6,426 nucleotides of DNA, from assembly GCA_017521345.1 (NCBI GenBank), contig JAFXCU010000020.1, forward strand, positions 1 through 6,426. The letters are read 5' to 3'. The translations under genes were made by a program, and so were the position numbers. The notes beneath the pieces are model-generated. The model worked only from the letters and a program-made list of their open reading frames with translations. It was not told the origin of the DNA and ran no database searches. Positions 1 through 6,426 of this stretch are shown in pieces (within the stretch, counting starts at the first letter, position 1; each line of letters begins with the position of its first letter). This DNA is from Ruminiclostridium sp. Lineage in GTDB: Bacteria; Bacillota_A; Clostridia; Oscillospirales; Oscillospiraceae.

Positions 1-522
1 GATGGCCAGGCTGTCCACGCCGGTGGCACGGACGAACTCCTCCACCTGGTTGGGGTCGGTGTAGGAGGACTCCTCAGCGGAAACGTTCACGTCGTCCTCA
101 ATGCCGGCCAGGCGGCCCAGCTCACCCTCGACCACGACGCCGCGGGCATGAGCGTAGTCCACGACCTTCTTGGTCAGGGCGATGTTCTCCTCGAAGGAGT
201 GCTTGGAACCGTCGATCATGACGGAGGTAAAGCCGCCGTCAATGCAGGCCTTGCAGATCTCAAAGTCCTCGCCGTGGTCCAGGTGCAGGGCGATGGGCAG
301 GTCGGTGTCGGCAACCGCGGCCTCCACCAGCTTCATCAGGTACTCGTGCTTGGCATACTTGCGGGCACCGGCAGAGACCTGGAGGATGACGGGGGAGTTT
401 GCCTCACGGGCTGCCTCGGTGATGCCCTGGACGATCTCCATATTGTTGACGTTGAAAGCGCCGATGGCGTAGCCGCCCTCGTAGGCCTTCTTGAACATTT
501 CAGTGGTAGTAACTAACGGCAT
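1..522 (-). CDS. fba: Class II fructose-bisphosphate aldolase (partial, C-terminus beyond window start)
   Basis: This zinc-dependent aldolase reversibly splits fructose 1,6-bisphosphate into dihydroxyacetone phosphate and glyceraldehyde 3-phosphate in the cytosol. The visible 174 residues begin MPLVTTTEMFKKAYEGGYAI and follow the class II family throughout. They include AFNVNNMEI (22-30), the active-site stretch LHLDHGEDFE with D82 (expected catalytic) and H83 (expected zinc ligand), SVMIDGSKHSFEENI (100-114), and VEGELGRLAG around E134. The later zinc-binding histidines and the phosphate-binding loop lie beyond the window edge; about 110-140 residues are missing by family length. The ATG at 522 is preceded by GAAAGGAG with an 8-base gap, so the start is well supported. 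It is transcribed away from the phosphofructokinase gene, whose product it consumes. Arginine codons are CGT and CGC only in the visible part, as expected of a highly expressed gene. Identification is firm; substrate preference (FBP over tagatose bisphosphate) is inferred from context. Confidence 0.95.
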   Translation of the reverse strand, partial: MPLVTTTEMFKKAYEGGYAIGAFNVNNMEIVQGITEAAREANSPVILQVSAGARKYAKHEYLMKLVEAAVADTDLPIALHLDHGEDFEICKACIDGGFTSVMIDGSKHSFEENIALTKKVVDYAHARGVVVEGELGRLAGIEDDVNVSAEESSYTDPNQVEEFVRATGVDSLAI

Positions 523-556
523 GATGACCGCTCCTTTCAAAAAATCCAGATAAATC

Positions 557-585
557 ATTTTACCAACAATCATTCATAATTGCAA
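557..585 (-). promoter_or_regulatory. Predicted vegetative promoter of the aldolase gene
   Basis: Read on the minus strand, TTGCAA (585-580) is followed by a 17-base spacer and TAAAAT (562-557). This is a good sigma-A type promoter, with 4 of 6 matches at -35 and 5 of 6 at -10. It predicts a start near 550 and a leader of about 28 bases that contains the ribosome site. The -35 hexamer is the same double-stranded TTGCAA used by the divergent promoter. The motif AATCATT (plus strand) occurs at 553-559 and 568-574, overlapping the -10 and the spacer. Prediction from sequence only. Confidence 0.6.
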
Positions 586-608
586 GTGGAGGCAAGGTAT
601 GTTATCAT
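580..608 (+). promoter_or_regulatory. Predicted vegetative promoter of the PPi-phosphofructokinase gene
   Basis: TTGCAA (580-585), a 17-base spacer and TATCAT (603-608) form a sigma-A type promoter with 4 of 6 and 5 of 6 matches. The predicted start is near 615, giving a leader of about 55 bases before the ATG at 671. A short dyad, GTTAT (601-605) and ATAAC (613-617), straddles the -10 and could be an operator, but arms of only 5 bp in AT-rich DNA are weak evidence. The -35 element is shared with the opposing aldolase promoter. Confidence 0.6.
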
Positions 609-670
609 ATTTATAACTGAACAAATTTCAACCCACTACGAGATCACATAAACATCAGGAGGTATCCCCT

Positions 671-1918
671 ATGGAAAATCTGAAGGGCGCATGCATCATC
701 GGCCAGTCCGGCGGCCCCACCTGCGTCATCAACGCCAGCGCACAGGGCGTCATCCAGACCGCTCTGGCCAACGAGAACATCACCCGTGTCCTGGGCGCCG
801 CCCACGGCATCAAGGGCGTGCTGGCTGACCAGCTCTACGACATGGGCCAGGAAGATCCCGCTGAGCTGGACCTGCTCCAGTTCACCCCCTCCTCCGCTCT
901 GGGCTCCTGCCGCTACAAGCTGGCTGACCCCGACGTGGACGACACCGACTACCAGCGCATCCTGGAAATTTTCAAGAAGTACGACGTCCGCTACTTCTTC
1001 TACAACGGCGGCAACGACTCCATGGACACCTGCAACAAGATCAGCAAGTATATGCAGCGTGTTGGCTACCCCTGCAACATCATGGGCGTGCCCAAGACCA
1101 TCGACAACGACCTGAGCGGCACCGACCACTGCCCCGGCTTCGCCAGCGCAGCCAAGTACATCGCCACCTCCTGCATGGAGCTGTACCAGGATGCCCGTGT
1201 CTATGACACCGGCACCGTGGTCATCGTGGAGATCATGGGCCGTCACGCAGGCTGGCTGGCCGGCGCTGCAGGCCTGGCCTCCTGGGCTGGTTCCGGTCCC
1301 GACCTGGTGTACCTGCCTGAGGTGGACTTCGACATGGACAAGTTCCTGGCTGACGTCAAGCGCATCTACGAGGAGAAGGGCAACTGCCTAGTGGCCGTCT
1401 CCGAGGGCATCCACTACGCAGACGGCACCTTCGTCTCCGAGGCCAAGACCTCTGCCACCGACGGCTTCGGCCATGCCCAGCTGGGCGGCCTGGCTGCCAT
1501 GCTGGCCGACGTGGTCAAGTCCAAGATGGGCGTGAAGGTCCGCGGCATCGAGCTGTCCCTGCTCCAGCGCTGCGGCTCCCACCTGGCTTCCAAGACCGAC
1601 GTAGAGGAGGCTTACCTGGTGGGCAAGACCGCCGTGGAAGCTGCCGTTGCCGGCATGACCGACCACATGGTGGGCCTGGACTGCACCCGTGACGAGAACG
1701 GCTATCAGTTCAAGGCCAAGCTGGTCCCCCTGAGCGAAGCTGCCAACACCGAGCGCAAGGTCCCCCGTGAGTGGATCAACGCCGAGGGCAACAACGTGGA
1801 GCAGGGCTTCATCGACTACGCTCTGCCCCTGGTCCAGGGCGAGACCATCCGTCCTCTGGAGAACGGCCTGCCCCGCTTTGTGAAGCTGAAGAAGGTCCTG
1901 ACCACCAGCATGGACTGA
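671..1918 (+). CDS. pfp: Pyrophosphate-dependent 6-phosphofructokinase
   Basis: This enzyme phosphorylates fructose 6-phosphate to fructose 1,6-bisphosphate, apparently with pyrophosphate rather than ATP, which makes the step near-reversible. The 415 residues carry the phosphofructokinase signatures in order: IIGQSGGPTCVINA (9-22), NGGNDSMDT (112-120), PKTIDNDL (141-148), MGRHAGWLAG (189-198), SEGIHYADG from 244, and a late QRCGSHLAS segment that replaces the usual QRGGSP. D116 and K142 occupy the places of Gly104 and Gly124 of E. coli PfkA. An aspartate and a lysine there are the accepted marks of PPi use. D145 corresponds to the catalytic Asp127. The length fits the 400-residue PPi-linked group better than the 320-residue ATP group. 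The start is fixed by AGGAGG at 657-662 with an 8-base gap. Arginine codons are exclusively CGT and CGC, suggesting high expression. The stop codon lies inside a perfect 11-bp hairpin stem. The phosphoryl donor is inferred from residues, not shown. Confidence 0.93.
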   Translation: MENLKGACIIGQSGGPTCVINASAQGVIQTALANENITRVLGAAHGIKGVLADQLYDMGQEDPAELDLLQFTPSSALGSCRYKLADPDVDDTDYQRILEIFKKYDVRYFFYNGGNDSMDTCNKISKYMQRVGYPCNIMGVPKTIDNDLSGTDHCPGFASAAKYIATSCMELYQDARVYDTGTVVIVEIMGRHAGWLAGAAGLASWAGSGPDLVYLPEVDFDMDKFLADVKRIYEEKGNCLVAVSEGIHYADGTFVSEAKTSATDGFGHAQLGGLAAMLADVVKSKMGVKVRGIELSLLQRCGSHLASKTDVEEAYLVGKTAVEAAVAGMTDHMVGLDCTRDENGYQFKAKLVPLSEAANTERKVPREWINAEGNNVEQGFIDYALPLVQGETIRPLENGLPRFVKLKKVLTTSMD

Positions 1919-2043
1919 TGCTTCCGCATCAGTCCAGTGAAATTGGGCCCTTGGCCCAGTGATATACGCCTTCGGCGTGTGATATTTGGCCTGCGGCCAA
2001 GTGAAATTGCCCTTTCAGGGCAGGTGTTGTGTCCCAAAGGGAC
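1911..2043 (+). repeat. Tandem array of six small perfect hairpins with GTGAWAT linkers
   Basis: Six perfect inverted repeats follow one another in the 3' untranslated region of the phosphofructokinase gene. The first (1911-1936) has arms TGGACTGATGC and GCATCAGTCCA. The next four are TGGGCC/GGCCCA (1944-1958), ACGCC/GGCGT (1966-1978), TTGGCC/GGCCAA (1986-2000) and TGCCCT/AGGGCA (2008-2022). The last is GTCCC/GGGAC (2031-2043). Loops are 3 bases (CTT, TTC, TGC, TTC, AAA), except TTCC in the first. The linkers are GTGAAAT (1937), GTGATAT (1959), GTGATAT (1979), GTGAAAT (2001) and a decayed GGTGTTGT (2023), so the period is 20-22 bases. Stem sequences differ between units while pairing is kept, which points to conserved structure or to a copying mechanism that makes foldbacks. 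It lies upstream of the terminator, so it should be transcribed. No open reading frame or transposase is associated. The type is unidentified; it could be a REP-like or miniature mobile repeat. Confidence 0.8.
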
Positions 2044-2057
2044 CATTTGAATAATTT

Positions 2058-2093
2058 GGGCGTGCTGCAAAAGAGTTTGCGGCACGCCCTTTT
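2058..2093 (+). terminator. Intrinsic terminator of the phosphofructokinase transcript
   Basis: GGGCGTGC (2058-2065) pairs with GCACGCCC (2082-2089). Inner pairs TGCAAA and TTTGCG (one T-G wobble) extend the stem to 14 bp, closing on an AGAG loop at 2072-2075. TTTT follows at 2090-2093. It differs from the upstream hairpin array in stem length, loop size and the T-run, so it is a classic rho-independent terminator and not another array unit. Confidence 0.88.
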
Positions 2094-2095
2094 CA

Positions 2096-2101
2096 TATAC
2101 T
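2096..2101 (+). promoter_or_regulatory. Possible -10 element for the DUF255 gene
   Basis: TATACT, one mismatch from the consensus, sits just after the terminator and 30 bases before the ATG at 2131. No good -35 lies 16-18 bases upstream, because that stretch is the terminator stem. The gene needs its own promoter if the terminator is efficient, and this is the only visible candidate. Weak support. Confidence 0.3.
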
Positions 2102-2130
2102 AAGGGAAATCTTGTTCCAAGGAGGTTTCT

Positions 2131-4065
<1,935 letters not shown>

Positions 4066-4066
4066 G

Positions 4067-4095
4067 AAAAAGACCGCCCGATGGGCGGTCTTTTT
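4067..4095. terminator. Bidirectional terminator between convergent genes
   Basis: AGACCGCCC (4071-4079) pairs with GGGCGGTCT (4083-4091) around a 3-base GAT loop. A run of A at 4067-4070 and a run of T at 4092-4095 extend the pairing and provide a T-tract on either strand. The whole gap between the DUF255 stop (4063-4065) and the sipL-like stop (4098-4100) is 32 bases, so one hairpin serves both converging transcripts. Confidence 0.92.
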
Positions 4096-4097
4096 CC

Positions 4098-5615
4098 TTA
4101 ACCTCTGGGAATAAGAAGCATCTGGCCGGGCCAGATCTCTCCCGAGGTCAGGCCGGTGGCCTCCATGATCTCTCCCTCGGTGGAAAGGCATGCCTTGGCC
4201 ACGTCCCACAGGGTCTCCCCCTGCCGAACGGTCCGGATGGTCACCGAGGGCTGTTCCTCCGACGTTTCCCGCTTCTCCCCCAGGGTCACCCGGGAAATGA
4301 CCTGGGCCCTCTCCTTCTCCAGAGCAGTCCAGCGGAAGACCAGAGGGACATTCACCTCCACCCCGTCGACTCCCTGGGAGGCTGCAGGCTCCCGAAGGAG
4401 ATCCACACGGAAGGCAGGGTCCTTCTCCCCCAGGCCGGGGAGCCGATGGACCACCTGGGTCCGGCCCTCCAGGCTGGCAGGGCCGTCCTCTCCTCGGTAC
4501 AGGACCACCGCCTGGACCTCCTGGGTGAGGACCCAGTCCGTCCCCTCCCGGCGCTGACCGGCGCGGCCCAGCCGGACCTGGGTATCCAGGATCTCCCCCA
4601 CTGCCTGACCGGTCTCCAGGACATGGCGGAGGGGGACCTGGTCCTCACTGCTCCCCGCCATGGTCCAGACCGCCAGGTCATCGGTTTCCGTCCGGACCTC
4701 ATAGGCCGTACTGTACAGGTCGGCCAGGATGGGGACCTGCACCTCCTTCCGAAGAAGGGCCTGGGCCTGGATGGTCAGCTCCGCCTGGACGGACTGGCGG
4801 TCCTCCGGGTCCAGGGTGCATTTCACATCGCTGAAATAGAGGGCCATCTCGCAGAGGGCATCCTCGCTGTCCTCCCCGGCGTCCATGATCTGAGAGTAGG
4901 GCAGGTGGAAGTCCGCCGGGAACAGAGTCCCCTCCTCCCCCCGCAGGAGGAGCTTCAGCTGGGCCTCCCCCTTAAAGACCAGCTTGGTGCCGATGACACG
5001 GGCCTCGGTGCAGGCGCACATGGCCCGGACCGACAGGATTGCCTCACAGGCCGGACGGCCCGCCGGCAGGGTCAGGGCGTCCTGGAAGGAAAAGCTCTTC
5101 TCCTGGACGGCCGCCGTGATGAGGCTCCGGTACTCTCCGGGCTTCTGCCGGAGGGCGTAGGTCTCCCCCTTCTCCCCGTAGCAGGCCAGGGAGAGGGTGT
5201 CCGGTTGGTAGGCCTCCACCTCTATCTGCCAGCTGGCCCGAACCAGGACCTTCCGGGGGTTGAGCAGGTGGACATCCACCGATAAAAGCCGGGGTTCCCC
5301 CCGGAGGAGACACCGCCGGGTCACCTGGGGCAGGTCGGGGGAGACAGCAAAAGGCAGAGCGGTCTCCATGGACTGGACCGGCCCCTCCCCTTCCGGCTGG
5401 TAGAGGATGGAGACCCGGATCAGGCCGGAGAACTCCCCCCTGCCCTCCTGGGGCTCCTTCCGCTGGAGGAGCATCCGCCCCTGGCTGTCCAGCACCTGCC
5501 AGATATCCGGGCAGGCGTCCGGGACGATACATTCTGCCGTCTCCTCCTGTTCCAGGGTGGTGCGGCAGACGGCTTGCCAGCACCGGACATTCTCTCGCCG
5601 GAGTTCCAGTTCCAT
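4098..5615 (-). CDS. sipL: SipL-like spore coat morphogenesis protein (DUF3794 repeats plus LysM)
   Basis: This is a 505-residue protein made of SPOCS/DUF3794 units and a C-terminal LysM domain, the layout of Clostridioides difficile SipL. There, SipL binds the coat ATPase SpoIVA through its LysM domain and is needed to encase the forespore. The first DUF3794 unit spans about 1-140, with ECIVPDACPDIWQVL at 28-42. Similar beta-rich segments lie at about 165-310 and 320-440. LysM is at 463-505, with VRQGETLWDVAKAC and a closing WPGQMLLIP. There is no signal peptide or membrane segment, consistent with action in the mother-cell cytosol. I chose the ATG at 5615, which gives MELELRREN and lies 12 bases after AGGA (5631-5628). 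The alternative ATG at 5627 adds MVTT but abuts that AGGA directly, though a weaker GGA sits 5 bases before it. The gene lies just downstream of spoVM and a sigma-E-like promoter. The orthology is inferred from domain order and neighbours; other DUF3794-LysM proteins exist. Confidence 0.82.
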   Translation of the reverse strand: MELELRRENVRCWQAVCRTTLEQEETAECIVPDACPDIWQVLDSQGRMLLQRKEPQEGRGEFSGLIRVSILYQPEGEGPVQSMETALPFAVSPDLPQVTRRCLLRGEPRLLSVDVHLLNPRKVLVRASWQIEVEAYQPDTLSLACYGEKGETYALRQKPGEYRSLITAAVQEKSFSFQDALTLPAGRPACEAILSVRAMCACTEARVIGTKLVFKGEAQLKLLLRGEEGTLFPADFHLPYSQIMDAGEDSEDALCEMALYFSDVKCTLDPEDRQSVQAELTIQAQALLRKEVQVPILADLYSTAYEVRTETDDLAVWTMAGSSEDQVPLRHVLETGQAVGEILDTQVRLGRAGQRREGTDWVLTQEVQAVVLYRGEDGPASLEGRTQVVHRLPGLGEKDPAFRVDLLREPAASQGVDGVEVNVPLVFRWTALEKERAQVISRVTLGEKRETSEEQPSVTIRTVRQGETLWDVAKACLSTEGEIMEATGLTSGEIWPGQMLLIPRG

Positions 5616-5652
5616 AGTCGTGACCATTCCTTTCCGTAAGTACTTGTATCAC

Positions 5653-5681
5653 AGACTATGCGGGCACGGCCCAGCGTATGC
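5653..5681 (-). promoter_or_regulatory. Candidate sigma-E (mother-cell) promoter for the sipL-like gene
   Basis: On the minus strand GCATACG (5681-5675), a 14-base spacer and CATAGTCT (5660-5653) match the B. subtilis sigma-E pattern KMATATT-N14-CATACAMT at 5 of 7 and 6 of 8 positions with the ideal spacing. It begins right after the spoVM stop codon and predicts a start near 5645. C. difficile sipL is a sigma-E-dependent gene, which agrees. It rests on one motif match, so it is provisional. Confidence 0.5.
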
Positions 5682-5759
5682 TCATTTCTCCTTCATATGG
5701 AAGAGCTTCTTCAGCACCCCGGCCAGGGCCTTGGGGGCGTTCACCACCACCATTTTCAT
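5682..5759 (-). CDS. spoVM: Stage V sporulation protein SpoVM (small amphipathic peptide)
   Basis: This 25-residue gene encodes a SpoVM peptide. In B. subtilis SpoVM (26 residues) is an amphipathic helix that recognises the convex outer forespore membrane and anchors the SpoIVA ATPase, starting coat assembly. The peptide starts MKMVVVNAPKALAG, continues VLKKLF and ends HMKEK. Aligned without gaps to B. subtilis SpoVM it keeps M1, K2, P9, K10, L12 and G14, a basic residue at 17, and a charged tail. P9 is the residue known to matter for localisation. Hydrophobic residues alternate with lysines as expected of a membrane-surface helix. The start is supported by AGGAGG (5772-5767) with a 7-base gap, among the best ribosome sites in the window. 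It precedes the sipL-like gene by 66 bases on the same strand and follows rsgA after a terminator, resembling the rsgA-spoVM neighbourhood of Bacillus. Genes this short are easily missed. Confidence 0.88.
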   Translation of the reverse strand: MKMVVVNAPKALAGVLKKLFHMKEK

Positions 5760-5782
5760 GCCGATACCTCCTCTCAAGACAT

Positions 5783-5822
5783 AAAAACGTCTGCCTCAGT
5801 CTATGCAGAGGCAGACGTTTTT
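5783..5822 (-). terminator. Intrinsic terminator of the rsgA transcript
   Basis: A perfect 15-bp inverted repeat, AAAAACGTCTGCCTC (5783-5797) and its complement (5808-5822), encloses a 10-base loop. Read on the minus strand it ends in TTTTT and begins 2 bases after the rsgA stop (5827-5825). The A-run on the other side would let it work on the plus strand too. Only 23 bases separate it from the spoVM ATG, so the spoVM promoter must overlap it unless transcription reads through. Confidence 0.9.
5798..5805 (-). promoter_or_regulatory. Possible spoVM -10 element inside the terminator loop
   Basis: The terminator loop reads TGCATAGACT on the minus strand. CATAGACT matches the sigma-E -10 consensus CATACAMT at 7 of 8 positions and is almost the same as CATAGTCT upstream of the sipL-like gene. 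It lies about 40 bases before the spoVM start. The -35 at 14 bases spacing is poor; the nearest GGATAAG is four bases too far. Kept as a weak candidate because spoVM otherwise lacks a visible promoter. Confidence 0.3.
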
Positions 5823-5824
5823 GC

Positions 5825-6426
5825 TTATCCTTTGGGGTTTTCCCAGGGTTTGTTCTCCTTGGCCAGCTCGTAGAGCCGGACGTAGCTCCGGTGGCGGCTG
5901 GGCTGGATGTCCCCGGCCTTCAGGGCGGCCAGAACAGCACAGCCCTTCTCCTTCACGTGGGCACAGCCGATAAAGCGGCACTGGTCCAGGTAAGGCTTGA
6001 ACTCCCGGAAGGTGTGCTGGAGGACTTCCTTCTCCCGGATCTCCCCCTTGTCGGTGTCAAAAGCGGAGAAGCCAGGGGTGTCGGCGATGAGACCGCCGGA
6101 CACGGAAAAAAGTTCCACATGGCGGGTGGTGTGGCGGCCGCGGCCCAGCTTCTCGCTGATCTCACCGGTGGCGATGCCGAAGTCGGGCTCCAGGGCGTTG
6201 AGGATGCTGGACTTGCCCACGCCGGAGTTTCCGGTGCAGGCCGAGACCTTCCCGGCCAGCAGGCCACGCAGTTCCTCGATGCCCAGGCCGGTCTCGGCGC
6301 TCACCTTGATGGTGTGGAAGCCGGCAGCGGTGTAGATGTCAAAAAGTTCCTCCGCCTGGACCAGGTCCCACTTGTTGATGTAGATGATGGGCTCGCAGTT
6401 CTTGCTCTCGGCCAGGGCGGTGATCC
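5825..6426 (-). CDS. rsgA: Ribosome small-subunit-dependent GTPase RsgA (partial, N-terminus beyond window end)
   Basis: RsgA (YjeQ, YloQ, CpgA) is a circularly permuted GTPase that acts in late 30S subunit maturation. The 199 visible residues show the permuted motif order: G4 as NKWDLV near the window edge, then G1 as GNSGVGKSS, a switch region GRGRHTTRHVEL, and G3 as DTPGFSAFD. A C-terminal zinc-binding motif follows, CRFIGCAHVKEKGC, with the C-x4-C-x-H-x5-C spacing typical of the family. About 90-100 N-terminal residues, which would hold the OB-fold, are beyond the window. The frame is open to the edge with two leading bases; the GTG at 6304-6302 is an internal valine codon and not a start, because the G4 motif lies upstream of it. 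The gene ends at TAA 5827-5825, followed by its terminator and spoVM. Confidence 0.95.
   Translation of the reverse strand, partial: ITALAESKNCEPIIYINKWDLVQAEELFDIYTAAGFHTIKVSAETGLGIEELRGLLAGKVSACTGNSGVGKSSILNALEPDFGIATGEISEKLGRGRHTTRHVELFSVSGGLIADTPGFSAFDTDKGEIREKEVLQHTFREFKPYLDQCRFIGCAHVKEKGCAVLAALKAGDIQPSRHRSYVRLYELAKENKPWENPKG

Noticed and set aside
644..1246. 200-codon minus-strand frame antisense to pfp
   Set aside because: Valine/alanine/glycine-rich complement of the strongly biased pfp codons; no ribosome site and no motif.
1937..2030. CRISPR array reading of the GTGAWAT repeats
   Set aside because: The repeated unit is only 7 bases, the intervening sequences are perfect palindromes rather than unique spacers, and no cas gene is present.
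1944..2043. Array hairpins as a series of intrinsic terminators
   Set aside because: Stems of 5-6 bp are followed by GTGAWAT or similar sequence and not by a T-run; only the hairpin at 2058-2089 has one.
5658..5873. 71-codon plus-strand frame over spoVM and the rsgA terminator
   Set aside because: It runs antisense through spoVM and the terminator hairpin, includes a His-rich stretch that is simply the complement of the GTG valine codons of spoVM, and lacks a ribosome site.
5825..6304. GTG at 6304 as the start of a 159-residue GTPase
   Set aside because: The same frame stays open to the window edge and carries the RsgA G4 motif NKWDLV upstream, so the gene is only cut by the window.

Overview
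The window is a GC-rich stretch of chromosome with four short, AT-richer or structured gaps. It looks like an endospore-forming, anaerobic member of the Clostridia, most likely of the Oscillospiraceae (Flavonifractor or Pseudoflavonifractor type). The pointers are a pyrophosphate-type phosphofructokinase, the sporulation genes spoVM and a sipL-like gene, strong AGGAGG ribosome sites and high GC in a Clostridia-like gene set. The genus is an inference; no rRNA is present. There are six genes and no gene-free stretch over 300 bases.

Region 1 (1-1918) is central glycolysis. A class II fructose-bisphosphate aldolase gene (minus strand, cut by the window start) and a PPi-dependent 6-phosphofructokinase gene (plus strand) are transcribed away from each other. 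They catalyse consecutive steps, making and then splitting fructose 1,6-bisphosphate. Their 148-bp divergent spacer holds two good promoters that appear to share one palindromic -35 hexamer, TTGCAA, with a 17-bp spacer on each side.

Region 2 (1911-2093) is the 3' end of the phosphofructokinase transcript. It holds a tandem array of six small, perfectly paired hairpins with unrelated stem sequences, most of them separated by a 7-base GTGAWAT linker, followed by a strong intrinsic terminator. The first hairpin pairs with the last bases of the phosphofructokinase gene, including its stop codon. This is the least explained structure in the window.

Region 3 (2131-4065) is a complete DUF255/YyaL-type protein: a thioredoxin-like domain with a CHWCH motif joined to an alpha/alpha-barrel domain. 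It converges on the sporulation genes across a 32-bp gap filled by a bidirectional terminator.

Region 4 (4098-6426, all minus strand) reads rsgA (partial GTPase) - terminator - spoVM (25 residues) - sipL-like gene (DUF3794 plus LysM). SpoVM and SipL are both known partners of the spore-coat ATPase SpoIVA, so the adjacent pair makes a small coat-anchoring module. The rsgA-spoVM neighbourhood echoes the Bacillus subtilis rsgA-rpe-thiN-spoVM region. A plausible mother-cell sigma-E promoter lies between spoVM and sipL.
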